Below, in pieces: positions 10,031-22,194 of a stretch of 64,000 bases of DNA; the first letter of the stretch is position 1; each line of letters opens with the position of its first letter. The translations under genes and the position numbers were made by a program. Origin of the DNA: Pontederia crassipes (Eukaryota; Streptophyta; Magnoliopsida; Commelinales; Pontederiaceae); contig CM060188.1 of NCBI GenBank assembly GCA_030549335.1, forward strand, positions 69,470,696 through 69,534,695, written 5' to 3'. The notes beneath the pieces are model-generated. The model was not told where the DNA came from. It ran no database searches and saw nothing but the letters and a program-made list of their open reading frames with translations.

Positions 10031-12841
10031 ATGAATCCAACCTTCTGCAATCCGAAGCCCTGCAGGCACCTCAAGAACTACAAGCAACGCCAGGGACTCA
10101 ATGGCTACAGCTCTCTGCAGGCACTGCTCGTAGTCAGCCCCAACGGCCGCGCCGCCGTCGGAAAGCTCCAGTCTTTGGTCCCAATATGTGGCCTTTGCAC
10201 CGCACGCGGCTGCCTACGTCGCTCTAGCCGCCGCCGCCACCGCCGCGGCCGCTTGTACCTCTGCCTAATCTGTCGCGCCATGTTGTGCTCGGACCACGCC
10301 CCTGGGCATCCCCGATCGCACCCCGGCCACGAGATCGCCGTCGACGTCGAAAGGGCCGAGCTCTTCTGCTGGGTCTGCCGGGACCAGGTGTACGATCCCG
10401 ACTTCGACAACGCCGTCACGGCGAAGCAGTTCTTGGGGCTGCCGAGTAGTTCGAAGAACGGCTGCGGGCGGAATAGGAAGCCGGCAGATGCACAAGATGT
10501 CAAGGGGCCAGGGGACTTGGTCGTTGGAAACGACGGGAACGCCAAGAACCGATCTTGGGACCGGTTGGGGTTGAGGGGGTTGAACAACTTGGGGAACACC
10601 TGTTTCATGAATTCGGTTCTGCAGGCGTTGTTTCACGCGCCGCCATTGAAGAGCTACTTCCAAAGTGATTGGCACGATCAGGATAGTTGCCAGAGGCAAA
10701 GGAGTCAGAGGCAGGAGACGGCAGCCGGAGAAGGACTATCATGTTTGTCTTGTGCCGTAGATAGAACATTTGCAGAGATGTTTTCAGGGATACAGACACC
10801 TTATAGCCCAGCACATTTTCTTTATAGGTGAGGCGTTCGGATCTGCTTGGATGATGCTGCCACTAGGAAGTTGTAATCTTTATAAGATCAGTAAATTCAA
10901 TTGTTTTACACAACTCGCATCTTCAGTTTCTTGCTGTTGCTTTGCAGAAGGTTTCTGATATAATTCATTCATCATTCTGTTGTTGATCATGATGCAAATT
11001 GTGTAACATAAGATCAAAGAAATGCAAAATGAGGCAACTGAGGTTTACCGCTTGTAAATTTATCATTCTCTCATAGAATAATGAAACTTGCTTAAAAGAG
11101 AAATCAAATATGATACATGACCTCAAATCTGAAGTTTGATAGTGGTAATGATTTAGTTAAGTTTTCCAAAGTATAATTGGAACTTTCAAATTATCTCCGC
11201 TGTATCAGAAACTTGTCATCAATCTTTATCTTGTTTGTGATTCAATTTTCCTAGTAGTACTAGAGACAGAAAGGTTGTGTTGAAAGGGTACATTAGTCAA
11301 GATTTCATAGGAAAAGTGGCCAATTCAGTACTACTATATGAGTAGTTCACTTGATGAATTGATACTCCTGTCCATTCCAAGTTGCCATTGTCATCTTTTG
11401 TTGGTGCCATCTGCAAATCGACTAGATGACAGATCATTTTTTATGTCAGGACACTGTTTTCTAGTGCACTGCTTCTCTTCATCTTGCTGTTTACGGCTTG
11501 CAGAATTTAATGTGATTCAACTGATGCATAATGCATAAAGACCACAAAAGTATTTGAGCATTGAGGAAACAGGGAAGACGGAATGTTTTCTTGAGAGTTC
11601 AATGCATTGTCTCTGGGCTTCTATTTGTTTGACTTCATAACTAAACATGCTAAAAATCACCAGGTATATCTTTTAGATCAACACGGTTATATGACAAATA
11701 GTGGGAGTCGTTATTTGTATCTTCTTAGACCATTTCGTCTGTTATTAACTTGTTGCAATCTATTTTTATATCTGATGTTATTTTTTTTGTCTAAAAGGAA
11801 GCAATTATGAATTTATCTCAACATTTATGTATGCAACAGTCATATCATAGATCACAAATTGCAGGTGTCTGCGTCTGTTCTTATAGGCAGATTCAACTTA
11901 TTTAAGATTTTCAGCACCTAAAATAATATGGTTGTCTTGCAGCTGGTGGCAGCACTCATCCGATTTTGCCTGTTATCAGCAACATGATGCCCATGATTTT
12001 TTCATATCAATTCTCAATACGATTCATGAAAAACGGGTTGATACGCAAAACAAAGGTTAGTGAACCATTGCAATGCTCATCTGTTTTCTAATAACATCTA
12101 TTATGTTGAATGTCTAAATATGTAAAGCTCCTGTCTTGATTTTTTTTTCCTACAGCAACTGGTGATTGCCATTGCATTGCACACACAGTGTTTTCTGGAC
12201 TATTGCGATCGGATGTAACCTGTACAATTTGTGGATTCACTTCTACCACTTATGATCCTTGCCTGGATATTTCTCTCGAGTTGGAGCCATTGGACACCAT
12301 AAAATCTGAAAATGACTCCAAATCATCTACTTTGTTGAGGTGTTTGAATCTTTTCACACGATCAGAAAATCTAGGCTCTGATCAGAAACTCTACTGCAAG
12401 CATTGTGAGATGCCGCAAGACACCGTGAAGCAGATGTCAATCAGAAGGCTTCCGCTGGTCCTCTGCTTCCATATAAAAAGATTTGAGCATTCCGTTACAA
12501 GTAGAACATCGAAAAAGATAGATCAATTCTTGCCTTTTCCCTTCTGCCTGGACATGACACCGTACCTATCCTATTCCGTAATCAGAAACAGGTTCGGCAA
12601 TAGGATTTTTGCTTTCGAAAGCGATGAACCCAACGCCGGAAGCGATTCATCTTCAGAGTTTGAGGTTTTTGCGGTGATCAGTCACAGTGGCAGTCTTGAA
12701 GCCGGCCATTACGTGACATATCTTCGCCTAGAGGACCAATGGTACAAGTGTGATGACGCATGGATAAACCAAGTAAGCGAAGGGGTCGTGCGGGCTTCGC
12801 AAGGTTACATGATGTACTATGTGCAGAAGCAAAGGAAATGA
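10031..12841 (+). CDS. UBP22: Ubiquitin carboxyl-terminal hydrolase 22-like (SAGA deubiquitinase)
   Basis: Cysteine protease that removes ubiquitin, by family expectation from histone H2B within the nuclear SAGA deubiquitination module. Exons 10031-10827, 11943-12055 and 12156-12841 join in phase to 531 codons. Residues 1-130 form a zf-UBP domain with many Cys/His (CRHLKNYK at 11, ICGLC, LCLICRAMLCSDH, HPGHEIAVD, LFCWVC). The USP core begins at about 180 with GLNNLGNTCFMNSVLQ, catalytic Cys191. A second zinc site (CTICG, CKHC) and the box FEVFAVISHSGSLEAGHYV with His488 and WYKCDDAWI (Asp503/504) complete the triad. The phrases YQQHDAHDFF and TGDCHCIAHTVFSGLLRSDVTC-like sequence single out the USP22 group. 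An Arg-rich stretch in the zf-UBP (about 60-74) looks unusual. Length is close to the roughly 550 aa of relatives. The 5' exon is strongly GC-rich, later exons not. Confidence 0.93.
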
Positions 12842-13832
12842 ACTCTTCTACCATGAGAGAAAGATCTCTTCCAGCTTCATGGTGTAGGTGTTGTGATATT
12901 ACACAGGCCAAGTTTTTCTTATGGTTGCTGTTGGGCAACTAACACTAGAAAGTGGCTAACATGATAGTTTGGATGTCAGCTGATAATTCTTTGATTTCTT
13001 TTGTACAATGTAATACTAATAGTTCTCTAGGAAGAAACGTATTATCCACAAAGAAGTTATCAACGATAATTCGAAATACTATCAACGTTTGTTCCTGCTG
13101 CTTACATATGCTTCTTTCGTCCAAAGTCTTGTATAATTTAATTTGATGATAGAAATATTTAGGTTCTCAGTTTTCAAACATTTATCAATAAACTCATTTG
13201 ATAAGTGGCACCACTTATTTAATTTGATTTTTTTAAAGTGTCACCATTAATAAGGTGGATTATATGTGGATCACAGATGTGGTTTCCCGAATTTATGAAA
13301 ATAACGTAAACTAATATTTTTTTTATTTATTTTCTGCTGACATTTAAGTTAAAATGGAGATAAAATAAGATGTCAAAGAGGAAAAAAATATGAAATATAT
13401 AAAATAGCGTCTGCGAGGCTTTAGGTTCAAATTTAAATTCAAAAAGAAATCAGAAATTATGTTTCAAAAAATTTTAACCAAAACAATTATGAGTTTTAAT
13501 TGACAATTAATTACCCAACTATCGAAATTGTCTCTATAAATAGAGATCCATTCATTAAGTCCTCATCACATAGACATAAACATTACATCATTTTTTTAAT
13601 CTTTGAAAACTTTGTCGTGCTTCGTGTAAATTCTCAAGTCTAACTAAAAGTTGACCTTCCACCAAAAGTTGACCTTTTTCCTTTAAGGATAATGAGAATA
13701 GCCTCGTGTACATTGTATCAAAAGGAATGTGGTTAGACTCCAATTCCCATATATTTCTTTGAAGTTGTCTAAATGGCTCAAAGGACGTTTAAAACTAGCT
13801 CCCCCAACTACTTTTTTTTTTTTTTTGCACCA
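12842..13832. other. 3' flank of UBP22 and AT-rich spacer
   Basis: The first 200 bases should contain the 3' untranslated region. Near 13.5-13.7 kb a TATA-like CTCTATAAATAGAGATCC is followed by a leader-like stretch, similar in style to a plant LTR or promoter, but no second copy is visible. A poly(T) run lies at 13812-13826. No coding potential is supported. Confidence 0.35.
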
Positions 13833-13997
13833 TTGTGATAATTGCAAGTTTGAGGCCGAACTTTTCAGTCTTGCCTTAAAAGAAGTAAGTCTGATTTTTA
13901 TATATATGTATCTCATTCTTGTCAATTGCATATTTTCTTCTTATTCTGTTTCAGAAGGACGATCTTTTTCTAAAAGTTTATAAATGGTTATTGCAAC

Positions 13998-14163
13998 TCC
14001 GTCTATGTTTTATAGCCGGTCCCAAGCCCGGATAAAGGAGGATGATTGTGTTAGACCCCGACAGCCAACGTAAAACCCTGTCGAATCTCATGAACATGGA
14101 TCAACGAGTCATATGATGTAGCCGACCCCACCTAGTGGGATAAGGCTTTGTTGTTGTTGTTGT
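13998..14163 (+). mobile_element. Au-type SINE
   Basis: The sequence contains AGCCGGTCCCAAGCCCGGAT near its start and CCGACCCCACCTAGTGGGAT with a (TTG)n tail at its end, matching by eye the minus-strand copy at 51.0 kb over its whole length. A direct repeat (TTGTGATAATTGCAAGTT) flanks a larger block: 13833-13850 and 14164-14181, so about 147 extra bases lie between the left repeat and the SINE start. Confidence 0.8.
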
Positions 14164-14181
14164 TTGTGATAATTGCAAGTT

Positions 14182-17100
14182 CAAACTAAAATGTGACGTT
14201 GACAATCTCAAGTCCTCTTAAGAGAAGTTGTTATGTTAGGAGAATGCACATAAGTATCTTTCTAACATGTAGGCCCTTGAGCTTCTAAAGTTGTTTGAGT
14301 TGCATCAACCTTTCCTTCAAGAGCTAAATTTTGAGATGGTATACCAATATTTTCAAGGTTGAAACTAATAATGATGACCTTATTATGAGGGCATGATCTT
14401 ACATTTTTCACTTGGGCTCCTCTTTTGTAATACGGAAAGAAAATTAATAGACAAGACAACATCATTTGACTCATTTATGAAACATTATAAATTCAAATAT
14501 TTTGAGAATTTATCAGGAGGTATCACAAAAAATGTATAAAAATAAAAATTTAAGTCCAAAAGAGCTATCAAAATAAGGTTTGAAACATTTTGTGCAACAA
14601 GAAAAATGTATATATACAAATGCACATCATAATCATAGTTGAAATATCGTAGATAGAAAATGCATCAGCAAAAACCGCCACATGTTCGCAATGCTTCGCC
14701 CAGAGTCCCTACAACTTGGCTAGGGTTGCAAGTAAACCCAACCCAAGTACTGAAGAATCAATTAGGGGGGTGACTAATGTTTTGAGCTTCTGAAGAACTC
14801 GATCCAAGTTATAACAAGTGCAACCCGATTCCAACTATCGTAGTGTTAGGCAATGAAAAATAATGTATGCCCTAAACCCAATCAAATGATTTCTATTGAA
14901 TGATGATCAATCGAATCATAAAATTGAACGTTTGGATCTTACGATAATGATCAATTAAATATGTTATTGGTATTCAAATTATTATAGTATTAATAAATTT
15001 ATGGAGGACCATAGTTGTATTGTCTTCTCATTACAACCCATTATTTTTCATCATGAATAAGGAGTGAATGAGGGGAAATAAGAATAAGATGTTACAATAT
15101 TCTTTTTGTAATAATACGAGGTACGAAGAATATTAGTTGATTGTTGTCTTCTCTCATATTTCTCTTTATATCTCATTATCTTCTTCCACAATAGTGGTGT
15201 TGTAAGAACATTGCAAGTGGGCAAGTCTTCTTGGTATCTTAGAGGAACTACGGATGTGGTTTTTTTCGGCAAGTTGCTCTCCATTGATAGTAGTCATGAG
15301 GTAACAAATTGAACCATACTTATATTATGGTTATCTTGATTTATATGTTATCTTCACGTAGATTTAATTGTGGAAAAATCAAGCATGGTTCAAGTTTCTT
15401 AGAATGCGGGTTAGGTTCTCATATCTTTGTTTGAATTTTTTTTTAGTTATCACTTGTTATGGTTGTTATTCAGATTATCTTTTTACTTTGTTATTCTAAT
15501 AATAACTTTATTGCAATGTGATTGTGATTAATTGTTACACTAAACTAAAAGGAAAAATATAAACATTATAAGACAAGTAATATAAAAGTAAAAATTTGTG
15601 TGAGTGCACCACAAGGCATTGATGCATAAAGTGCAAATGATGTTTCCCTTAAAAATCATAGAGAACTCTTCTCAATTGACAGATTAGAGGTTAAGAACAA
15701 CAATTTATTATGTAAAGGAATTATACATATTTAAACTATATTAAACATGCATTTGACTCTAATTTATATTTTTCTTGTATGATTTTGCACTTAATTTGAA
15801 AATTACATGTTTTATGAATTCCTCTTATATTTTTTAGTAACTCCAAAAAATTTATAATATTTAATGACAATGACAACATTTTTAGTGTATTTTGTACATT
15901 TGCAAGAGTTTCGGATGCTATTAAGATCCAACGGGTGGTGGCATTTTGATGTCGAGTAAGAAAGAATGGGAGTTGCTGGAAGGACACTACATGAAGGCAG
16001 AGTAGTTGTCCTTGCTTAAGGAGGTCTCGAATTTAAATTTTGTTATATGCAGAATATATTTTGTTATATGCAGAATATTCTAACTGTGAGCTTCACTTAC
16101 CATAGACAAACATGTGATTTGGATGACACATATTACTTCTAACCACTCCGAGTAATATGATGACAACCGAAAAAATGAAGGCAAAACAATGGATGATTTC
16201 ATTTTTTTTTCTCTTCCGAAAGAAATCGACACTACAAGATAAAAAAACATATCCTAGTTGCATATTCCCTTTTTTCTCTTCCGAAAGAAATCGACACTAC
16301 AAGAAATCGACACTACAAGATAAAAAAGAACAATGGATGATTGCATATTCCCTTTTCACAGTTGCAATAAGGTTCCTTAGGGGACATAAAAAGTAGAAGA
16401 AGATGAAATGTTCAAGGAAAAAGTGAAAACAAACTCTACAAGGATAAATAAAAAAAGGTGTTTGATAAATAAAAAAGGTTCCTTAGGGAACTTCTCTTCC
16501 TTTCTTCTACCTTCACCCTTTTGATGGATTCAATCTTTTTGCACATAAGAAAGTTGAGAAGCAAACCTGAGGCTAAGCTGCATTTTTTTGTTTAGTTATC
16601 TCATTTTTTATTTCTTTTATTTTTTAATAAGATGGTGAAGCAGTGTATATTAGATATGATGCTGGATTATAATGCATTCGTCCAAATCATAGTGGTGTAT
16701 CTTTAAACAACCAGCTAGGATATAGAACTATGAAACAATGTTTCCTTCTTAAGATTTTATGCACTAATTTCTAAAAGTTTTGATGTTTACTCTCATTTGA
16801 TTGAGTTATATTCTTGTGCATGCTTTCGATGTGATGATATTGTGATTTGGGACTGAATGTGCTATAACTTTTTTATTGGTGTGTTTGAAAGGGATAAGTT
16901 TACTTCATCAAAAGTTCTTTGAAGGCTAAGAGGTCACGTGGATCCCAATGTATGTTAATTAAATGTTGACATTTACCATCAAGTAAAGCCGAGAGAATAA
17001 ATTTGTGTGTTTATTTTTATGCATTTGTTGCCACAACTCTATGTTTGAGATGGATAGATATGATTATTTCACTAGAGATTCCTTGGAGGCCAAGAGGTCA

Positions 17101-17366
17101 CATGGTTGTAGGCATATGATAAAGGATTCTACCGAGTGAAGCTGAAGGATAGGCTATTTTAAGTAATGTCGAGAGGTGGATTCATATGAGTAAATGTCAT
17201 CCGAAAATATTGTGGACATGAAAATGGTGGAACTAGCCTTTATGAGGATAATCTTGTTTAGGATTTTCATACACATGAGTGATGGAAGCTCTAGAAGGTG
17301 ATTAACATGAGAATGGCATTATTCATGTTTTGAGATTTTTCAAGTTACATTTTCTCTAATTGTTAC
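14182..17366. other. AT-rich intergenic DNA
   Basis: No gene is supported. Two related segments, around 16912-16950 and 17080-17115, share an AGAGGTCAC(A/G)TGG phrase and may be an old internal duplication. A short direct duplication is present around 16.2-16.35 kb and is listed separately. The remainder shows nothing recognisable. Confidence 0.4.
16207..16350. repeat. Short imperfect tandem duplication
   Basis: The phrase CTCTTCCGAAAGAAATCGAC with the following ACTACAAGATAAAAAA occurs twice, about 65 bases apart, and the sub-phrase AATCGACACTACAAGA is additionally repeated within the second copy. It has no coding meaning that I can see. Confidence 0.8.
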
Positions 17367-18013
17367 GTATTAAATAGCGGTGTTTATTAGATTGGACAAT
17401 TCGATCCGTCCATTGGCCGACACGATTTGGTAACGGGTAAGCCCGTCCATGTCCGGTCCAAATATGTCCAATAAGTTACAGGGCTCGGATGGATAAGAGG
17501 CCAAACATTATATTTTAGTCGTTTGCCCGATATTCGACAATTAACTAACAAACCTTAACCCGTTAATAAATATTATATAATAAACTTATATATTAATATT
17601 TATCTAATAATAGAATATAAGTTGTTTATCCATTATTAATTTGATTTGTTCTATTATTAATGAAAAATAAAATAAACAAATGAGTAAAAAGACAAAAAAA
17701 TAAAGAAAATTATGAGAAAACTCGAAAAAAATTAATGATACCTTATTTATTATATTATATTATTAATGTATCAAGAAAAAATATAATAAAATATAGAAAA
17801 AAAGAAATGTCAATTCTATAATTAAATTAGCTTTTTTAGAAAAATTAATGGGCTCCCCCAATTCGTTTGCTAGTCAATCTGTCCGTTAAGACCTATTAGA
17901 CATTAACGGGCCGGACGAGTTTGAAAGTCAATTAAGTGGTCCATAATAACGAACGGGCTTGTCCAACCCTTATTAGGAGTCCGTCCAATCCGTTAAACAC
18001 CATTAGTATTAAA
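17367..18013. mobile_element. Non-autonomous hAT element (MITE-like), 631 bp, with 8-bp target duplication
   Basis: The 8-bp direct repeat GTATTAAA at 17367-17374 and 18006-18013 flanks a 631-bp element. Its ends are imperfect inverted repeats: TAGCGGTGTTTATTAGATTG on the left, and on the right the complement reads TAATGGTGTTTAACGGATTG. Both subterminal regions are crowded with GTCC and GGAC motifs, like hAT transposase binding regions; the centre is AT-rich and codes for nothing. The 8-bp duplication and GGTGT-type ends place it in hAT. Confidence 0.85.
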
Positions 18014-18586
18014 GTATCAAACATTTAAATATATTCTTAATGCCCTAATGTTTATCCTTTTTTTTGACAACTTGATCTTCTTTTTCCTTTCTTATTCAGA
18101 ATTTTCTTTTTCCATTGTACTAAAAACCTTAAAATTCAGATTAAGTAGCCACAAATCAAATTTTACACTCTTCACGCTTAGTTTTCTTTTTAAAATTAAG
18201 CTTAGTGTGAACAAGAACATCTTTTCTTATGAATCTGACTCTTAAGTTCTTACTAAAACTTATCCATTATTAATTACTTATGTTATATTGATAGATGCAT
18301 GAGTATATAAAATAAGTGATTATGGTGGTGTGGGTGTATGTCTCATGATTATTTTATGTTAGTTTATTTCATAATTGAAGATTCAATTTCATCAGTAAAG
18401 TTATGAACACATGAATAATGTTATTTTAATTTAAAGTTGTGATATTTTGTTTTAGTCTTTTACTTATATATTTAAAATACTAATTGGTCTACATCATAAA
18501 GAATAAAAATTGAATAATAAAATTCAAATTTGAATAATAAATACTAACTGGAGTTTTAATAAATAACTCTTTTATCACTCATATCG

Positions 18587-18719
18587 ACCATTCATGAATA
18601 ATTTTTTGTCAAAACAAAAAAAAATTTAAAACTCAGGAATGAAATCATCACACCATTCATGGATAATTTTTTGTCAAAACAAAAAAAATAATCTTAAAAC
18701 TCAGGAATGAAATCATCAC
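18587..18719. repeat. About 66-bp tandem duplication
   Basis: Two adjacent copies of a unit starting ACCATTCATG and ending GAATGAAATCATCAC, differing at a few positions and in an A run. The surrounding 18014-18999 is AT-rich spacer without recognised content. Confidence 0.85.
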
Positions 18720-18999
18720 CTATTTATTGTGTTATCTTATCATATTTTTTTTATTTTGTTGTGGTAATAATTTCCCCAATCTTTCATTTATACTAATTGT
18801 TTTTCACTTCTAAAGACAAAGTTAAACAAGGTGCATAAAAAATAGGGAGAAATTTTTTCTTTAGTGGTAAAGGAATTCAAGAAAAATCAATTCATTTTCT
18901 CTAATTTATTACCTAGGAAGAAATAAGTTTAATATATATTATAAATTTAATTATATCATACCTATATATCACCTGAGGTCGAAAAAGTTTCATTTTATC

Positions 19000-19317
19000 T
19001 CTAAATTTTAACTAAAGTATTTCCCCCAAAAGTTAATACAATCCTTTTGGCTAATTGAAAAAAATGTTTTAACAAGAAATCTAATTATTTAACACATGAA
19101 AAATAGGAAAAAGTATTTTTTTTTCTCCTAAAACATAATAAATGCATTTTTTCCCACGTAGTTTTGTGCAATGGTTGGGTTCCTCTTCCTGCCATCTCCC
19201 TTTTCCCGCCTCTTTCTTTATAAGAAAATCCATCTCATCTTGCCAATCGAATTCCTCTCCCGCTTTCGTTCCAGGAACCCTAAAAAAATTTTCCAAAACG
19301 ACATAGGGAAGCCAAAA
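19000..19317 (+). promoter_or_regulatory. Displaced copy of the RAD21 promoter and 5' leader
   Basis: These 318 bases match 29342-29658, immediately upstream of the RAD21 gene, with 7 substitutions and 3 single-base homopolymer length changes. The copy includes a TATA-like TTTATAAG (19217-19224; 29558-29565 in the original) and leader sequence, but stops about 57 bases short of the RAD21 start codon. Identity ends sharply on both sides. It is followed here by unrelated GC-rich DNA. Confidence 0.85.
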
Positions 19318-20079
19318 TATTTTTTAGTTCTTTGTCTCTTGCTCTCTCTCTCTCGTTCTCTCCGGCGTCCCCGCTCCGGCGACCACAAGGCTCCAGAGAG
19401 GAAGCGGATCCACTGTCCGGCCTCGTCTGGTGACGGCGAGGTCGCCCTCATCCAACGACGACAAGCTCGGCCTCACCCGGCGACGAGGTACCTTGCTCAC
19501 CCCCTCTTCTCTGACGTCGTTGATTTGTTTCTCTTCTTCAGGGTGGCGGCGCGGCCGCTGCCGGACTTGCGGTCGGAGATCGAGCCAGATGCGGCTTGAT
19601 CCGGCCGCTTGCCGCCGTATCGAGCCGGATGCAGTCAAACTAACGCACCAGGAAAAATATTTTGGCACCCAACACTAGAAGACGAGTCTCATTTGTTAAT
19701 TCTATAATTCCCTGGTTCCAACTTGCAATTAGGTCGAGTCCAATTGGTTCGGACGGAATAAATTCGTCAGGCAACGCCTGTTTCCCCTCTGTCTCCGTCG
19801 TCTTCTCATCCTGTGGCTCGTCTCGGGGTCGACGGACGGGGGCGGCCCGGGCGCGTGCGTGGCCAGGACCGCGGCTGAGTCAACGGCGGTGGAGGCATAG
19901 AATCATCTAGGGTTTGGCGATCGCCGGGCGCAGAGCTGCCCGAGGTGATCGGGATTCGAAGAACGCGGCTGCTGGTGGGTGGAAGTTGGAAAGGAAGGTT
20001 TGAGTGGAGGCATTGGCGGCTGCACCGTGTAGGGCGGACGGCTTCGTTCAGAGGGTGTTGAGGCTTTTGCCGGTCGGGG
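19318..20079. other. GC-rich leader-like DNA downstream of the displaced promoter
   Basis: CT-rich sequence and then GC-rich sequence with many CGGCG and CGACG motifs. Possible splice donors (GAGGTACC near 19485; GAGGTGATC near 19941) can be picked out. No open frame resembles a known protein on either strand. It may be an untranslated leader joined to the RAD21 promoter copy, or the remains of a captured sequence. Confidence 0.35.
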
Positions 20080-20555
20080 TTGTGCGCAGAGAAAGAGAGA
20101 GAGGGAGGGAGGGAGAGAGAGAGAGAGAGAGAGGGGTGGGTGATCCTTAAACAAGGCAGGGGGTGGCGAGACGGTGGGATCAGAAAAGGAGACGTACCCT
20201 TGGTTTTGAGGTACGTCTGCCAAATTCCTGATCTCAAATATTTAGTGTATAATCTCTCGACGAGGTTATTTGTTATTTATGTTTCATGATATTTGTTATT
20301 GAACATTATCATGATCCGGACATTATTGCTTTGGTGGCTCAAGCATGTGGTATGAGGCGAAAACCCATCCACAACCCCCGTGACCCAACTGCTCAGAAGG
20401 TCTGCAACCCCCGCAACCCAATTCCTCGAAGGATGTGCGCGTCCAACTTCAGGGGGCGGCCTCTGGGCTTGTGATCTCAGAAGGATGATTTATGCCCTCC
20501 TTAGAAAATTGGGGTCTCATAGAGGGAGGGAGGGAGGGAGAGAGGGAGGGAGAGA

Positions 20556-20601
<46 letters not shown>

Positions 20602-21016
20602 TGATCCTTAAACAAGGCAGGGGGTGGCGAGACGGTGGGATCAGAAAAGGAGACGTACCCTTGGTTTTGAGGTACGTCTGCCAAATTCCTGATCTCGAAT
20701 ATTTAGTGTATAATCTCTCGACGAGGTTATTTGTTATTCATGTTTCATGATATTTGTTATTGAACATTATCATGATCCGGACATTATTGCTTTGGTGGCT
20801 CAAGCATGTGGTATGAGGCGAAAACCCATCCGCAACCCCCGTGACCCAACTGCTCAGAAGGTCCGCAACCCCCGCAACCCAATTCCTCGAAGGATGTGCG
20901 CGTCCAACTTCAGGGGGCGGCCTCTGGGCTTGTGATCTCAGAAGGATGATTTATGCCCTCCTTAGAAAATTGGGGTCTCATAGAGGGAGGGAGGGAGGGA
21001 GAGAGGGAGGGAGAGA

Positions 21017-21060
<44 letters not shown>

Positions 21061-21873
21061 TGATCCTTAAACAAGGCAGGGGGTGGCGAGACGGTGGGAT
21101 CAGAAAAGGAGACGTAGCTTGGTTTTGAGGTACGTCTGCCAAATTCCTGATCTCGAATATTTAGTGTATAATCTCTCGACGAGGTTATTTGTTATTCATG
21201 TTTCATGATATTTGTTATTGAACATTATCATGATCCGGACATTATTGCTTTGGTGGCTCAAGCATGTGGTATGAGGCGAAAACCCATCCGCAACCCCCGT
21301 GACCCAACTGCTCAGAAGGTCCGCAACCCCCGCAACCCAATTCCTCGAAGGATGTGCGCGTCCAACTTCAGGGGGCGGCCTCTGGGCTTGTGATCTCAGA
21401 AGGATGATTTATGCCCTCCTTAGAAAATTGGGGTCTCATAGAGGGAGGGAGGGAGGGAGAGAGGGAGGGAGAGAGATGGAGAGAGAGAGAGAGAGAGGTG
21501 GGTGATCCTTAAACAAGGCAGGGGGTGGCGAGACGGTGGGATCAGAAAAGGAGACGTACCCTTGGTTTTGAGGTACGTCTGCCAAATTCCTGATCTCGAA
21601 TATTTAGTGTATAATCTCTCGACGAGGTTATTTGTTATTCATGTTTCATGATATTTGTTATTGAACATTATCATGATCCGGACATTATTGCTTTGGTGGC
21701 TCAAGCATGTGGTATGAGGCGAAAACCCATCTGCAACCCCCGTGACCCAACTGCTCAGAAGGTCCGCAACCCAATTCCTCAAAGAGTGTGCGCCGTCCAA
21801 CTTCAGGGGGCGGCCTCTGGGCTTGTGATCTCAGAAGGATGATTTATGCCCTCCTTAAAAAATTGGGGTCTCA
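20080..21873. repeat. About 455-bp tandem repeat array, nearly 4 copies, with GA microsatellites
   Basis: Units can be aligned on GGTGGGTGATCCTTAAACAA at about 20135, 20596, 21055 and 21497, giving periods of 461, 459 and 442 bases. Each unit holds a stem-forming GACGTACC / GGTACGTC pair 11 bases apart, about 240 bases of unique sequence, and a GGGA/GA purine run of variable length. Unit-to-unit identity is very high; the third has lost part of the left stem arm. The open frames in each unit (for example 20286-20474) resemble no protein I know and I do not call them genes. Confidence 0.93.
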
Positions 21874-22194
21874 TATTATGGGATGACCTGTGCAGGCACT
21901 TCTCAATTGTTTTGAATGCTTGGGATGACCGGTGTGGGCTCTTGTGATATGTTTTGAATGCCTATTTTTGTCTAGTGTGGGTTGCAAGTGCATTGTCGTT
22001 CTACACTGCATGGAATCAGGGGCCATCTTTGATATATTGTGGCGTCTTAGAGTGGTGTTTTTGCTATCTTTTTGTTCATGGCCTGGAAGTTTATTGGCCT
22101 TTCTATCAAATATTTTGTAATCTCTACTATTATTAATGGAACTCTTGGATGACTACCTTCTTGCTAGTCATCCTTTCTCGTTTCAAAAAAAAAC
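21874..22194 (+). mobile_element. Probable LINE 3' end remnant
   Basis: This segment ends GGATGACTACC, TAGTCATCCTTTCTCGTTTC and a poly(A) run at 22185-22193. The LINE fragment ending at about 23.94 kb has a very similar end (GGATGATAACC, GTCATCCTTCCTTTTCTC, poly(A)). No coding part is preserved. It is unclear how much of the upstream array belongs to it. Confidence 0.45.

Noticed and set aside
13500-13700. LTR-like segment with TATAAATAGAGATCC and leader
   Set aside because: No second copy, primer-binding site or flanking duplication was found in the vicinity.
19806-20237. Long minus-strand frame of 143 codons
   Set aside because: Its text is Ser/Pro/Arg-rich from GC-rich and GA-repeat DNA, with no similarity to a known protein and an overlap with the repeat array.
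20286-21842. Four repeated frames of about 62 codons, one per unit of the 455-bp array
   Set aside because: They arise only from tandem duplication of one sequence, resemble no protein, and overlap a second equally open frame.
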